Positions 34,689 through 46,925 of a stretch of DNA of 64,000 nucleotides are shown here, piece by piece. This DNA comes from Armigeres subalbatus (lineage: Eukaryota; Arthropoda; Insecta; Diptera; Culicidae). The stretch is taken from positions 72,707,203 to 72,771,202 of the forward strand of contig NC_085139.1 of NCBI RefSeq assembly GCF_024139115.2. The letters are read 5' to 3'. The notes beneath the pieces were generated by a model, which saw only the letters and a program-made list of their open reading frames with translations, made no database searches and was not told where the DNA came from. The translations under genes were made by a program, and so were the position numbers. Position 1 is the stretch's first letter. The number at the start of each line of letters is the position of its first letter.

Positions 34689-37545
34689 ATATAATGTACA
34701 TATTCACATCTGAGTTCCATAACATTGTAAATTATTATTTTTAGCCAATATAAGTTTGTAACATATTTTTTGATAGCTTATCAGTTACAATAATAGCCAC
34801 GGGCAGAGATCCACACAGAATATGGTTGATTGCCAAGACGATGAATCCTCGTTTTTGTGTTAGGCTCCAACAGTAATTATTCTGCCTCGCAATTGCATCA
34901 TTACATTTACATTCCTTATTCTTGAATCCGGAAATTCTTCTGAGAATAGTGAAATTAGTAGACCGCTCGGAAAATTGGTTTACCAATGATAATAATTCGA
35001 ATTGGCTACAATCATTTTCATCGTATTCAATTGAATGGAAATAATGTATACTTTATCTTAATTCGTTTATCTCACCCTGCTACTGTGCAATTTTTGCCAT
35101 TATCCATCTGGAAACATGTTTTGGAATAAAAGGTGAATATGGCAAGTTAAATGCGACAGCCTTTTGAGTAAAATGCACCTCTATAATTTATTTGATCTGA
35201 TATGATTTATCAGATCATTTCCGAAGGATTAAAAATAAGTTACTTAATTGTAAACGAACCTAATGATTCGAAATTGAAACCACTTGTGCAATAAACTGTA
35301 ATCCCGCTTTCGTCCCCAAACTTCCCGCACGCACCTCAACTCAGTTGATTATCCAGCGCTCCATCAACCGCCGAGCCACGCAACCTTCTGAGCTCATAAC
35401 TCATTTCGACATTAATTGCGAAACTCGTTAGTAACGAGCATCATCCACCTACAACAGAATGCACGCGTTCTCGTGCCAATTCATTCCATCCACCATCCGC
35501 AACCGACCAACAGACCGGCGCGCCACACAATGTTTCTTCTTGGAAGTTTACCGCCGCCCCCCCCCCCCTCAGCACAAACACCACCCCCGCTGGGGTGACA
35601 TATTTTCGTTGATGTTTACTTTGGTGGAAAATCTCCCTCCCCGGATGGTAACTTTCGGTCCACCGAACACGAGCGCGCCGCAGCCAAGCATGCGGCAAAC
35701 GACGGTGACGGCGCGGCGCCGGCGTCCGGGGCAGCCCCATACAATGATGGCAAAGTGCAATTGCAATCTGCATTAACCGCAGCGCACTCCGGGATTCCCC
35801 GATTTCCACTCTGATGGAACTCAGGGATTGGGCACGGTGTTGATGCTGGTTGGTGCGACGATGCTGAGCCAGAACAGACAGGATGGTTTCAGAATTATGC
35901 GAACTACACAAGTCATCCGTCGTTCCGGCGATTTAATTGTTGGAAAATATTTCGGCCAACAACAATTGGAGAGCGAACACAATGGGTAAGTTTGGGGGAA
36001 AAGGGTGGTAAAAAATGCCACCACAAAGATGATAGATGATGCGACAAGGTGTTTGACGTATACCCTTCATGGTCGAGATATTATTTGTTCGGTGTAGCCA
36101 TTGTTTTCGTGAAATTTCCCACTCTGGCTTTTTGTGAGTAGGAGGTGGGAAAGGTTTTTGGTATCTATGAATGACGTTGTGCGGGACAATTTCTATGGCG
36201 TTGAATGCGAACTTGAAGGGTGTGAGTTTTGTAAAAATAGCAATAGCATGGCTCCATGTTTTTCACCGTTGTTGCCTCTTTATGTTTCATTGAAATAAAC
36301 CAACGAATTGTCTGTGATTTTTTATTTAAATTTTGGGGGATTTGTCATTCAAGTGGAATTCAGACTGGTTCAAAAAGATATTATTGAAGAAAACAAATCC
36401 TATCCCAGGACTAGTCCGTCTCCTCAATCCTTCGACAGCATTCCGTTGCAGTTAACTCAGCATAAGTTTTGTTTTCGCTTTAACTCAAACCATCCTAGAA
36501 CCGTGTGTCCGCATTTAAATTTCACCCACAAAGTCGAAGGGAGGAAGCGTAGCCAGGCAACAACAAATGTATCATTAAGATGAGCAAACACAATTTTCAG
36601 CACCGATGATTCCCTTTTGGAGGAACTGAATTCTGTTGGAGAATTGTTTCGACGCTGGCCACCGTCAGCGCTCGTTGGTTGGTTGCACCGTCAACCGGGC
36701 GCTGCATTGTGTGCCAACCGCACTTTGAAAAATGTGTACACCGACAAGCGGACACAATTTTTTTTTCATTAGTTTTTATTTTTATCATTAGCAAAAATAA
36801 CGTTTATTCAATTTAAAAAGGTCAGAATAACGCTGCTTATCCTAATAATGTACTGCAAAAAAATATCAAGACACGAAATTCGTTACATTTCCATAGCCGT
36901 AATTTTTAAAATATATTTGCCTAGGATTAAGGCAGGCATTTTGTTTTTTTTCGTCGTAGTCTCGAAAACCAATTAAAGATACATTTTTTTTTTGCCAAAC
37001 TCATTCGTACCAAATCGTAATCTCAGGAAAAACGTTCTTTTTCTTATAGTGAAGTTCTAGCAAATAGTCTTTGCTTTCGTTGGTTTTAGCCCCTACAACG
37101 GTGGACAGAACTGAATGCCGTGTCCCTACTTGTTTGTAAAGCCGCTGCAGCGGTATATGAATTCCCAAATAATGTCTAAAGAAAAACACATCATAAGATG
37201 TTTGACGGTTGTCAGGCATGTTAGTTTTCAAGTTCAACATGAAATATGCTGGTTTTGAGATATTCGATTAGGAACTTGAATATTTTTTATAAAATCTTAA
37301 AATTTTGAGAGTAAAATAAAAAATGATTGTTTTAAGTTGATTTTCCTATTATTGGCCACCTGATAACTTGTAGTATCCTATGGTTCGGGTAAAGTGCATC
37401 ATATATTTTTTCCGGACTAAAAGTGAAGCAACGTGTAGAAGTTTGTTTCTGACAGTGGTTTGGACGTCGTTACAAATGAGCTTTGTGGATGGGTGTGTCA
37501 ATTGGGATTACTCATTTAGTTGTCGTGAAAGAACAAGCAGAACTA
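34689..37545. other. No gene recognised; GC-rich single-copy-looking island
   Basis: 34689-35280 is AT-rich. 35290-36750 is distinctly GC-richer, with a C13 run near 35560 and a CpG-dense stretch at 35640-35740. It has overlapping open frames up to 156 codons on both strands, none with a recognisable domain. The island might be a regulatory region or an exon I cannot identify. 36750-37545 is AT-rich. Confidence 0.4.
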
Positions 37546-39830
37546 CCCGACCAGTTAGTCATTACAAAATTTAATCACAATTATATCAATATGTGTTACA
37601 AGTAACAAAACTTGCAATCATTTTGTTATAAATTCTCTGCCGAAGATGGAGGAAAAAAAAATTAATGATCGTCGTAACATGATTATAACATAATGTGTTA
37701 TGTTTATTTCCACCGAAAAAAAAATGCCCACATTTTTGGTAGATAAGAATTTGAAAAAAAAAAAACGAAGGTATCACCTACAGTATAATATGAACAATGA
37801 ACATACATTCAAAGTTGAACCAGCTGGGCAAAGTTAATTGCCTACATTATGGATAATCATAATCATTTCAAGAACATAATTTGTTGTAGTATAAGCTATT
37901 CCCGACCAATAGATAGTAACAGATTCATATCAGACCTTGTTATTCTGTCACAACAATTGTTATAAAACGTGTACCATTAGTAGTTAAAATAACAATAATT
38001 GTAACAAAATCTCTTCTAGTGTTAACAAAAATATTACTAAATATGTTATTTTTTGAACAAAAATATAACTCGTTGTGTTAAATAAAAAGTGGTGGGAATA
38101 GCTTATACTACAACAAATTATGTTCTTGAAATGATTATGATTATCCATAATGTAGGCAATTAACTTTGCCCAGATGGTTCAACTTTGAATGTATGTTCAT
38201 ATTATACTGTAGGTGGTACCTTCGTTTTTTCAAATTCCTATCTATAACAAAAATGTGGGCAATTTTTTTTTTCGATGGAAATAAACATAACACATTATGT
38301 TATAATCATCTTACGATGATCATGCAATTATTTTTCCTCCATCTTCGACAGAGAATTTATAACAAAATTATTGCAAGTTTTGTTATTTGTAACACATATT
38401 GATATAATTCCCACCCCGACTAGTTAGTCATAACAAAATTTTATCTCAATTATATCAATATGTGTTACAAGTAACAAAACTTGCAATCATTTTGTTATAA
38501 ATTCTCTGCCAAAGCTGGAGGAAAGAAAATTTCATGATCGTCATAACATGATTATAACATAATGTGTTATGTTTATTTTAACCGAAAAAAAAATTGCCTA
38601 CATTTTTGGTAGATGTGAATTGGAAAAAGAAAGGTACCACCTACAGTATAACTTGAACCTACATTCAAAGTTGAACCAGCTGGACAAAGTTAATTGCCTA
38701 CATTATGGATAATCATAATCTTTTCAAGAACATAATTTGTTATAGCGATTTTCACCTCTATTTATGTAACACAACGAGTTATATTTTTGTTCAATAAATA
38801 ACACGTTTAGTAATATTTTTGTTAAAACTAAAAGAGATTTTGTTACAATTTTTGTTATTTTATCTACTAATGGTACATATTTTATAACAACCGCTGTTAT
38901 AAAAAACTGCTGTAACAGAATAACAAGGTCTGATATAAATCTGTTACTATCTACTGGTCGGGACCACTTTTTATTCAACACAACGAGTTATATTTTTGTT
39001 CAATAAATAACACATTTAGTAATATTTTTGTTAACACTAGAAGAGATTTTGTTACAATTTTTGTCATTTTAACTACTAATGGTACACGTTTTATAACAAC
39101 CGCTGTTATAAAAACCCAGATTGATCCACCTAGCAGTGATTGTGCCTTTCTCGTACATACTTAATCAATCCAACCCGGAATATTAGCTGAAATGCTGAGT
39201 TATTTGTGAGTTTATTTTGTAAAATTCTAAGTAAAGTATAATTAGCGTGTGCGTTTCATTCGATCTTTTTTTTATTATGCTTTAAAGCTGCAGAAGCGTT
39301 ATGGCGTTATGAACGTAACTTGCATGCTATCAAAACTTGTGTTGCATTTGTTGTACTCAAGTCTTGTACTAAAGCGAGTAGAAGAGCTTGCATGGGCTGA
39401 TTCTACAAGGCATTTTATAGCATGTTATGACTTTTTCACGATATATCATAACCATTTGAATATTTAGAATTTTTTGGAATGTGCAATCGTTATGAAATTC
39501 AATAGTGATCAACTACGCTTTATTCTTTGTCGATTGCAACTTGTTGCAAGAGAATCAGTTAAATTACTATGTGAACAATTGGTTAATGTTTTTTATGGCA
39601 CATGTGCACACACACACACACATACACACGGACAGACAGACATTTGCTAAGTTCGTCAAGCTGAGTCGATTGGTATATAACACTATGGGTCTCTGAGCCT
39701 TCTATAAAAAGTTCGATTTTGGAGTGAAATGATAGCCTTTCGGTACAACTTTGTTGTACGAGAAAGGCAAAAAAATGTTGTGACAGAAAAACAAGGTCTG
39801 ATATAAATCTGTTACTATCTATTGGTCGGG
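37546..39830. mobile_element. Mosaic of direct and inverted copies of a CCCGACCA-ended element
   Basis: Two modules recur. Module A starts CCCGACCAGTTAGTCAT and runs to TTGTTATAG-like words: + at 37546-37900, - at about 38097-38414, + at 38415-38745. Module B ends GTTACTATCTATTGGTCGGG: - at 37901-38096, + at about 38766-38962, + at 38963-39114 and 39774-39830. A+B (38415-38962, ~548 bp) looks like one full element with CCCGACYA...TGGTCGGG ends. The interior is full of GTTAT/ATAAC words. No coding capacity is seen. The last B copy is split by the element at 39115. Confidence 0.8.
39115..39773 (+). mobile_element. CCCA...GAGAAAGGC element, copy 1 (unclassified)
   Basis: It lies inside a B module at an A-run. 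Left of it the module reads GCTGTTATAAAAA, and right of it AATGTTGTGACAG, matching the uninterrupted copy at 38893. The left end is CCCAGATTGATCCACC followed by TGCCTTTCTCGTACAT. The right end is GTTGTACGAGAAAGGC followed by A5. The inverted word GCCTTTCTCGTAC is terminal on the right but sits about 30 bp inside on the left. It also holds a (CA)n run and a hairpin GTACAACTTTGTTGTAC. Two more copies lie at 45421 and 48071. No protein is encoded. Confidence 0.75.
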
Positions 39831-41460
39831 TAACTGAGCAAAAAAGTTTCATCGGAATTAATTAGTATGAATTTTACCTTAACGTGAATAAATATCCAGT
39901 CGAAAGCACAGAAAAATGTAAATCATTCGATTGTGGCAATATTTTGCGAAATGAAGTAAATTACTATTTCAGTGAAATTTCATAATTTACAAAAATTGCA
40001 AGATTGTTTAAAATAAGATGAGAAGTGCTACCTCCGGTCAATTCGAAATTCTAAAGATTTCCCCATAAACATTAAAAACAATTTGTAAAATTATTTGGAA
40101 GGTCAAAGTAATTTTCAGTGGAAGTTTGTAGCATTGGAAAGCATTTCTCCTGGAAATTCCACGACGTAGAAATGTTGGCCAGTTCATTGCCAACCGAACT
40201 GAAATTTAAGCCGCAATATCCGTTCTAAATTGTACAGAACGAGAGTCTGCCCATACAAATAATAGGTAAATTTTCAACAAGAGAAAACAATCAACATGGG
40301 CGCCACCTGAGAAGACCAAATTATGTTTCGCGCAGGGCTGTGCTGAATCATTCTCATACATATAAAGTAGGTGAGTTGTCATCGGCGATAACTTTTCAAA
40401 TTTTTGAATCAATTTTATTATCAATTGAAACAAAATCACCAATTTAGTGTAAACCTTAGAAATACAAGGTTGGGTTCAACAATGAAGTAAAATTTGATGT
40501 TTGGTATTGTGTTTTAGTGTTACGTAATGAAATAAGTTCAAAAAGTAACGGTGAATTTTTAAATCGAGATACTATTATCGAATGATTCTCACTCGCTAGC
40601 GAGTTTTTATCAATTGATAATTTGGATATGTGATTGCATGAGAGTGATACTCATCCTCGATTATTTGAAAACTTGATTTTTCCCATCCCTACGTAGCTTA
40701 CGCGTGTTATTATTGTTATATTGCTTTAGAAAATTAGCTTGCCGAGAGTTTTGTTTTCGGTCTGCGCTTACAGCTAGATCTCAGTTTGGCTCGAGTAGTA
40801 GCAGCAAGCTGATCAACCAAGACCAAGATGATAAGTTCTACCACTACCAGCATGTCATCAAATCGAATTCCTCTCCTTATGTCAGCCCTGTCTACGGGTC
40901 TAGAGACGACTGACCTCAAAAGACACTCCCGTCTACAACAGTATACTCCGGATCAGGGTAGAAATATTTCACAGTCAAAGCAGTGAAAAACATGGATCTC
41001 AGTAAAATCTGCTGTCGCCTTCATTGCCGCCGTGGTGAGTGCGACTGAGTGCAGCCGAAATAACATTTCCAACACCGACTATTCAATTTCGCATTCAGCC
41101 ACTCACAAGTCGCTCTGACATGCTGCTCAGTTCGCGCCTTACCGTATGACTGTGAGTGGCCCATTTAAACGCGTGGTGAATTTTTTCAATTTGCTGGGTG
41201 AATGTGTACATTTTGCTGTGGTAAATTTCATCTTCGCGGCGCTGTGGGTGATGTGAGTTCTGTTGTTTACTTTTCTGCCTCTCCGGGAATGTGAAGTTGA
41301 TTTCAAAGCAGGAAGAAAATAAAAAAATGATATAAAAAAACATCACCTTCATCCAGTGCTGCCGAATATTTACAACCCTGCTCCGGATAACTCCGAGAAT
41401 ATCCACTCCGTCTCTATGGATCGCTCCCTTGGAGAGATAAAAATGGGTTTGCAAGGTAGG
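39831..41460. other. No gene recognised
   Basis: Mixed composition. 40720-41120 and 41140-41450 are GC-richer and look single-copy, with open frames to 119 codons but no recognised domain. Confidence 0.4.
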
Positions 41461-41580
41461 TACAAATAGACGGCATTCCGTTGCTATAGGGATCCTCCGG
41501 GAGACGTGACCACCATCAGCCGACCCATCCTTTCCATGTTAAATTGGGAGGTTCGACATCTATGGGAGCAACCATTTTTC

Positions 41581-43543
41581 GGCCAGACATTTAGGGATCG
41601 AGTTTTCACCGCAAAAAACTCAGTTGGTTGTGTTTACTAAGAAGCGGTATCCTGCTCAACTGAAACTCAAGCTGTTGAATGATGACATCAACCAATCTTT
41701 ATCTTCTAAATACCTTGGGGTCGTGTTTGATTCAAAATGTACCTGGAAACTCCACATTGAGTATTTAATACAAAAATGCCAGAAAAGGATCAATTTTCTA
41801 CGTTCTACCTCCGGAACATGGTGGGGTGCTCACCCGGAAGACCTCATCAAACTCTATAGAACGACTATTCTCTCTGTTTTAGAGTATGGCTCCTTCTGCT
41901 TCCTCTCAGCAGCTGATTGCCACCTGATCAAATTGGAACGAATTCAGTATCGTTGTTTGCGTATTGCCCTTGGCTGCATGCATTCAACGCATAACATGAG
42001 CCTGTAGGTGCTTGCTGGAGTCACTCCTTTAAAGCACAGTTACTGGGAGCTCTCGCTTAGAATACTCATCAGATGTGGAACAAGTAACACACTTGTTCTA
42101 GATAACTTCGATAATATGCTTGAAATAACTTTTCGTTCAAGATTCCTGAGAGTTTATCTCAACTACATATCATCAGATCTTTGTCTTCCGTGTTATAATC
42201 CCCCTCGAGTTCACTTCACCAACGACAGTTCCTCAATTGAATACGATCTGTCCATGAAACATGCTATTCAAGGAATATCAGATAATCTTCGACAAATATC
42301 TATTCCCTCACTTTTTCCTGAAAAATATGAACATGTCAATTGCAACAACAGATATTTCACTGATGGTTCTCGCATCAACGGATCCACTGGCTTCGGTGTT
42401 TTCAATGTAACTTCAACCACCTCCCGTGTTCGGTTTATGTTGCTGAGCTGGCAGCAATTAACTTCGCTTTGGGGATAATTTCCAATCAGCCCGTAGACCA
42501 TTATTTCATCTTCTCGGATAGTCTTAGTTCTATCGAGGCACTCCGGTCGATGAAACCTGTTAAGCACGCATCTTACTTTCTTACAAACATAGGTGAGCAG
42601 ATGCGTGTTTTGGGGGAAAGATCATTCAAGATTACCTTTGTTTGGGTCCCATCTCACTGCTCAATCTACGGCAATGAGAAGGCAGACTCGCTGGCAAAGG
42701 TGGGCGCACAGGAAGGTGAGGTTTATGATAGACAACTCTCGAGTAACGAGTTTTTCCCATTAGTCCGTCAGAGTACTCTTCAAAGTTGGCAAAGGAATTG
42801 GACACACAATGAACTCGGACGGTGGCTATTTTCCATAGTTCCAAAAGTTTCTGGGCGAGCGTGGTTCAGAGGTGAGGACTTAAGTCGAGGCTTCATTCGC
42901 GTGATGTCGAGACTTATGTCCAATCACTATTCACTAAACGCACATCTGTACAGAATAAACCTTGTCGATAGCAACTTATGTAGGCCGGTTATGATGACAT
43001 CGATCACGTAGTTTGGTTCTGCTCGGAAAATGACGCCGACAGTTCGACTATTGGATACCCTAGTGGCCCGAGGTAAACAACCCTTCAGGGAAATTCGAGG
43101 TGTTTTGGGGGATCGTGATGCGGTCTATATGCAGGCCATTTATAGTTTCATTTGTGATTCTGACATCAAAATCTAATTTTTTTTTCTTCTGTCAAAGTTT
43201 TTTTTTTGTACTGTCTCTGTCTCTATGTTCCGTAGATCTCCGTTACTCAGGCCATCCGGAAGACGCTCCCAGTAGAACCAATCCTCGAGCACGACGACAC
43301 GCCACATCGTCCCTTACGCCAAATGCCCGGATGAGCAGCCGAAATTCCTTGATTCCGAATCCTAAGCCTCGTCCATCCTTTAATATTGTAAACTAACCTC
43401 GAGTCACCACGAGTACGCTGGCTCCTATCCCTCTCTTACTAACTGAAAAAAATGACATTGATTGTATATATCACAAAGAAATATGGCTCCGTAAAGTGTT
43501 ATACACGCCTGAGCCTACCAAATAAACGAACTTGGAAAAAAAA
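41581..43543 (+). mobile_element. Inner I-like non-LTR element, 5'-truncated, with 11-bp duplication
   Basis: The flanks AACCATTTTTC at 41570-41580 and 43544-43554 are identical 11-bp duplications. The insert starts in the middle of the reverse transcriptase, runs through RNase H, and ends with a 3' untranslated region (AAGTGTTATACACGCCTGAG, AATAAACGAACTTGG) and an A-tail. The 3' end is shared with 29479-30049. It is inserted into another element of the same broad clade. Confidence 0.9.
41591..43176 (+). pseudogene. ORF2 C-terminal part (RT thumb, RNase H, C-terminus) of the inner I-like element
   Basis: From 41591 the frame reads LGIEFSPQKTQLVVFTKK, the segment just after the RT active site, then KYLGVVFD and the thumb region to 42006. 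A TAG interrupts it there before the frame resumes. The RNase H domain follows: YFTDGSRINGSTGFGVFN near 42355 (catalytic Asp), the AELAAI block (catalytic Glu) at about 42450, SDSLSSIEAL at about 42520, and VPSHCSIYGNEKADSLA near 42650 (final Asp). A frameshift lies near 42437. A small deletion near 42985 removes the usual Cys/His cluster, and the frame then continues as RLLDTLVARGKQPFREIRGV to a TAA at 43176. RNase H is the best-preserved domain, and the damage is light, so this is a fairly young copy. Confidence 0.88.
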
Positions 43544-43762
43544 AACCATTTTTCAATTCAGGTCACTGTCAACGTCTCTCCTCCTACCACTTCTAAGAGG
43601 CCGCGATGGCTTTATGATGCCGCCATCCTAATGAGTCCTTTGATAGCAGTACTCGACGAGCGTTGAAGCACACTACCCCGCTTTCGCTTCTCGACTTGTC
43701 CAAGATCGTTCTCGATGCCGCAGGTTTATCCATCCCTCATACAGAGCCCTTTGTTGGTGGTC

Positions 43763-44920
43763 GGACGAGACGCGTCGAGCTGTTAAAGCCAGAAGGAAAC
43801 CCCTCCGAGCGCTCAAGAGGCTTCCCCTTAGGCATCAGGGAAAGGTAAGTGCATTGGAAAACTACAAACAAAAATACTATGAGTGCCGAACGGTCATCCA
43901 AGACGCCAAAAAGCAGCAGTGGGAGGGTTTCCTTGACTCCATTTATTCAACCCAATCCACCGCCGAACTATGGGGAAAGTCAATGTGTTAGTGGCAAACG
44001 TAGATTTTCCACTATTCACATCGATTCGCAAGACCGTACTATTTCTGATCCGCCGGATGTGGCCAATACACTCGGGGAGTATTTTGCATCACTCGTATCT
44101 GAAAGCGGCAACCCAGCAAATTGTCAAAGACTCATAGCCACTAGGACTCTAACACTGCAGAACTCTCGTGTCCCGCCGGACTTGCTAAGTTCCCCAATCA
44201 ACCAGCTCTTTTCGTTCGCCGAGCTTTCCTTCGCTCTTGCCAGAAGCAAAGAGAAGTCTTCTGGTCCGGATGGAATAGGGTATACGATGTTAAAAAACCT
44301 TCCCCCTAGCGCCAAAATAGTATTTCTCCATCTGGTAAACCAAGCCAGGACCAAGCCACGTTATTCCGTGAAAACAGTATCTTCTCCCGTGACGCCGCTG
44401 ACCGACCTATCTCGCTGACTTCCTAAGTATCAAAGGTCGTCGAGAAGTTGGTCAACAGTAGGCTGCGTGAAAAGCTTGAATCAGACGGACGATTTGGTTT
44501 TCGCCAACACGCCTTTAGCCCGAAATTTGGGGCTAGTTCGTACTTTGCCAGATTAGGAGCGCCTCCAAAGCGCCTTTGAGCAATCGAAACACGTCGATCT
44601 AGTTTCCCTGGATATTTTGAAGCCGTTTAACCGCACTTTGACCCCCCCCCACTAGTGATCAAGCAGCTGGTGGACTGGGATTTCACTGGCAACATCGTTG
44701 CTTTTTGCACAACTTTTTCACCCGCCGGTCCTCCGGGTCTTTATCGGCAATTTCGGTTCCAGAAAATTCCCAGAGGAGACTGGGGTCCCGCAGAGGTCTG
44801 TTCTGGCAACCCTGTTTCTTGTTGCCATGAATGGGGTCTTGAATGGCCTCCCAAAGAACATCAACATCTTCGTCTACCCACGAGCATTATTATTGATACG
44901 AAATTGTGTCATGACAAATG
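43763..44920 (+). pseudogene. ORF2 linker and reverse transcriptase of the outer I-like element
   Basis: From 43763 a clean frame reads WSDETRRAVKARRKPLRALK and on to STQSTAELWGK at about 44000, the linker between endonuclease and RT. Another frame then gives SGKRRFSTIHID, ISDPPDVANTLGEYFASL and SSGPDGIGYTMLKNLPP. RPISLTS, VVEKLVNSRLREKL and FGFRQHAFS follow after a further shift near 44360. QLVDWDFTGNIVAF and the block-3 EETGVPQRSVLATLFLVAMN lie near 44790. The expected Y-A-D-D of the active site reads Y-P-R-A at about 44878-44889, so the catalytic Asp pair is lost. Several stops and shifts make it inactive. Confidence 0.85.
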
Positions 44921-44980
44921 TGAAACTAAGTTTACTAATAATTTTGCGCGACTGTTTTATTGAAACAATAATCATAAAGT

Positions 44981-45048
44981 TCCAGACGGGAAACGAACAT
45001 TGGTGTGCTGCGTGAGCGCCAGACACGCTACCACTCAGCTATCTCCGC
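44981..45048 (-). other. tRNA-like sequence (SINE head or tRNA pseudogene)
   Basis: On the minus strand an A-box-like TAGCTGAGTGGTAGCG and a B-box-like TGTTCGTTTCCCG are spaced as in a tRNA gene. The predicted acceptor stem does not pair well. Downstream on the minus strand an AT-rich stretch ends in ATAATAAT near 44890, so it may be the head of a tRNA-derived SINE. No flanking duplication was found. Confidence 0.45.
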
Positions 45049-45420
45049 TTCTTGAAAGAAGAAAGATGGAAGTAAAACAGGGTCTACATTCTACCGTAAA
45101 TGCTCTGTTCACTGCATCAAACCGTCGTCTGCTTGACTGTCTGGTGCTTTTGTAATCATTTCCATCGGCCGTCGCACCACTTGCTGTATTTTGATTTCGA
45201 GGGATGTAAAATTATGTTCATTGTCATTAAAACTGTGTTTGTTTGACTGAAACTTTCGTTGGATGCAGACGTCGACTGAAAAATACATCTCAATTACTAT
45301 TACGTCCAGAGTTATTGTGTCATATAATTCAATTACATCACATGTAAGATTCAATATTTTCTGGTGTGAGCCAAGGGGTCAAAATAAACTTTTCAATATA
45401 TAGTTTTATGAAAAAAAAAA
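45049..45420. other. No gene recognised
   Basis: Short unassigned stretch between the I-like remains and the next element, ending in an A10 run that serves as the insertion site of that element. Confidence 0.4.
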
Positions 45421-45788
45421 CCCAACTTAGTTCACCGAATAGTGATACTGCCTTTCTCGCATTTAGTCAAGACACCAACCTTATATGTCGCTTATATGGC
45501 TCGGTTCAATGTACCATTTTCGTAATAACTTTCAAACGCGCTCAACTAGGCTTTGTCTTCTATCGAATAAAACTTGTTGCGAGAAATTCGGTTAAGGATT
45601 ACTATAAGAAAAGTTGTCTAATGTTTTTCTTAGCTTTTGTGCACACACATACACACATGCATACAGTTCGTTGAGCTGAGTTGATTGGTATAAAACACTA
45701 TGGGTCTCCGGGCCTTCTATAAAAAGTTCGTTCTTGGAGTGAAATGGTAGCCTTTCGGTACAACTTTGTTGTACGAGAAAGGCAAAAA
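45421..45788 (+). mobile_element. CCCA...GAGAAAGGC element, copy 2
   Basis: It starts CCCAACTTAGTTCACC after an A-run. TGCCTTTCTCGCATTTAG follows about 35 bp in, with a CACACA stretch in the middle. It ends GTTGTACGAGAAAGGCAAAAA. At about 370 bp it aligns along its length with 48071-48478 and at both ends with 39115-39773. All three copies are on the same strand. Confidence 0.8.
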
Positions 45789-45799
45789 TAATGGGTTCA

Positions 45800-46924
45800 T
45801 TATATATATTCAAAACAGGCTTTTTGATCGTTGGTTACGCGTGTCGATCTGAAATGATCCACTTCAGGTATTTCTTGGATATCCGCGAACAGCTTTCATA
45901 CGCAGATTCTGTTACTGTGAAACCTCCATGAGTCGATATTAAAGGGACCTTACATTTACAAAACCATCTTGTAGATCATTGGTTATGCATGTAGATCTGA
46001 AGACCTTCACTTCAGGGATTTCTTGGATAACCGTGAAGATCTTCCATACGCAAATTCTATCATATGTACCACATTGGTTACGCGTGTAAATCTGAAGGCT
46101 TTCACTTCCGGTATTTCTTGGATAACCGCGAACGTCTTCCATACGCAGATTCTGTTATATGTACTACAATGGGTACATAACATTTACAAAACAGACCTTT
46201 AGATCATTGGTTACGCGTGTAGACCTGAAGGGCTTTACTTCAGGGATTTCTTGGATAACCGTGAAGATCTTCCATACGCAGATTCTATCATGTGTACCAC
46301 AATGGGTATATTACATTAACAAAACAGGCCTGTATATCATTGGTTACGCGTGTAGATCTGAAGGCCTTCACTTAAGGGATTTCTTGGATAACCGTGAAGA
46401 TCTTCCATAGGCAGATTCTGTTATATGTACTACAATGGGTATATTACATTTACAAAACAGGCCTGTAGATCATCGGATACGCGTGTAGATCTGAAGACCT
46501 CCACTTCAGGTATTTCTTGGATAACCGCGAACGTCTTCGATACGAAGATTCTGTTATATGTACCACAATGGATACATTACATTAACAAAATAGGCCTGTA
46601 GATCATTGGTTACGCGTGTAGACCTGAAGGCCTTCACTTCAGGGATTTCTTGGATAACCGTGAAGATCTTCCATACGCAGATTCTGTTATATGTACCACA
46701 ATGGGTATATTACATTTACAAAACAGGCCTGTAGATCATTGGATACGCGTGTAGATCTGAAGACCTTCACTTCAGGGATTTCTTGGATAATCGTGAAGAT
46801 CTTCCATACGCAGATTCTATTATATGTACCACAATGGGTACATTACATTAACAAAATAGGTCTGTAGACTTGGATAGCCGCGAACATCCTCCGTACACAT
46901 ATTCTATTCAATGTTTTACAATGT
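45800..46924. repeat. 133-bp tandem repeat array
   Basis: ACAATGGGTA-type words start at 46168, 46301, 46434, 46567, 46700 and 46833, exactly 133 bp apart. Each unit contains ATTGGTTACGCGTGTAGATC, GATTTCTTGGATAACCGTGA and CTTCCATACGCAGATTCT. About eight units are present. The first two (45800-46068) are shortened by internal deletions, and the last is broken by the TA element at 46926. Its continuation is recognisable just after 47567. Confidence 0.92.
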
Positions 46925-46925
46925 A

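Larger units (their letters stand above)
41461..44980 (+). mobile_element. Outer I-like non-LTR element, split by a second copy
   Basis: Coding at 43764-44930 is the linker and reverse transcriptase of an I-like element. Its left part continues across the inserted element: the sequence before 41570 joins directly to 43555 when the insertion and one duplication are removed. The extent left of 41569 is inferred from this junction. The 5' limit is uncertain. Confidence 0.65.

Noticed and set aside
35441..35911. 156-codon minus-strand open frame in the GC-rich island
   Set aside because: Overlapped by open frames on the other strand, no recognisable domain, and GC-rich DNA gives long frames by chance.
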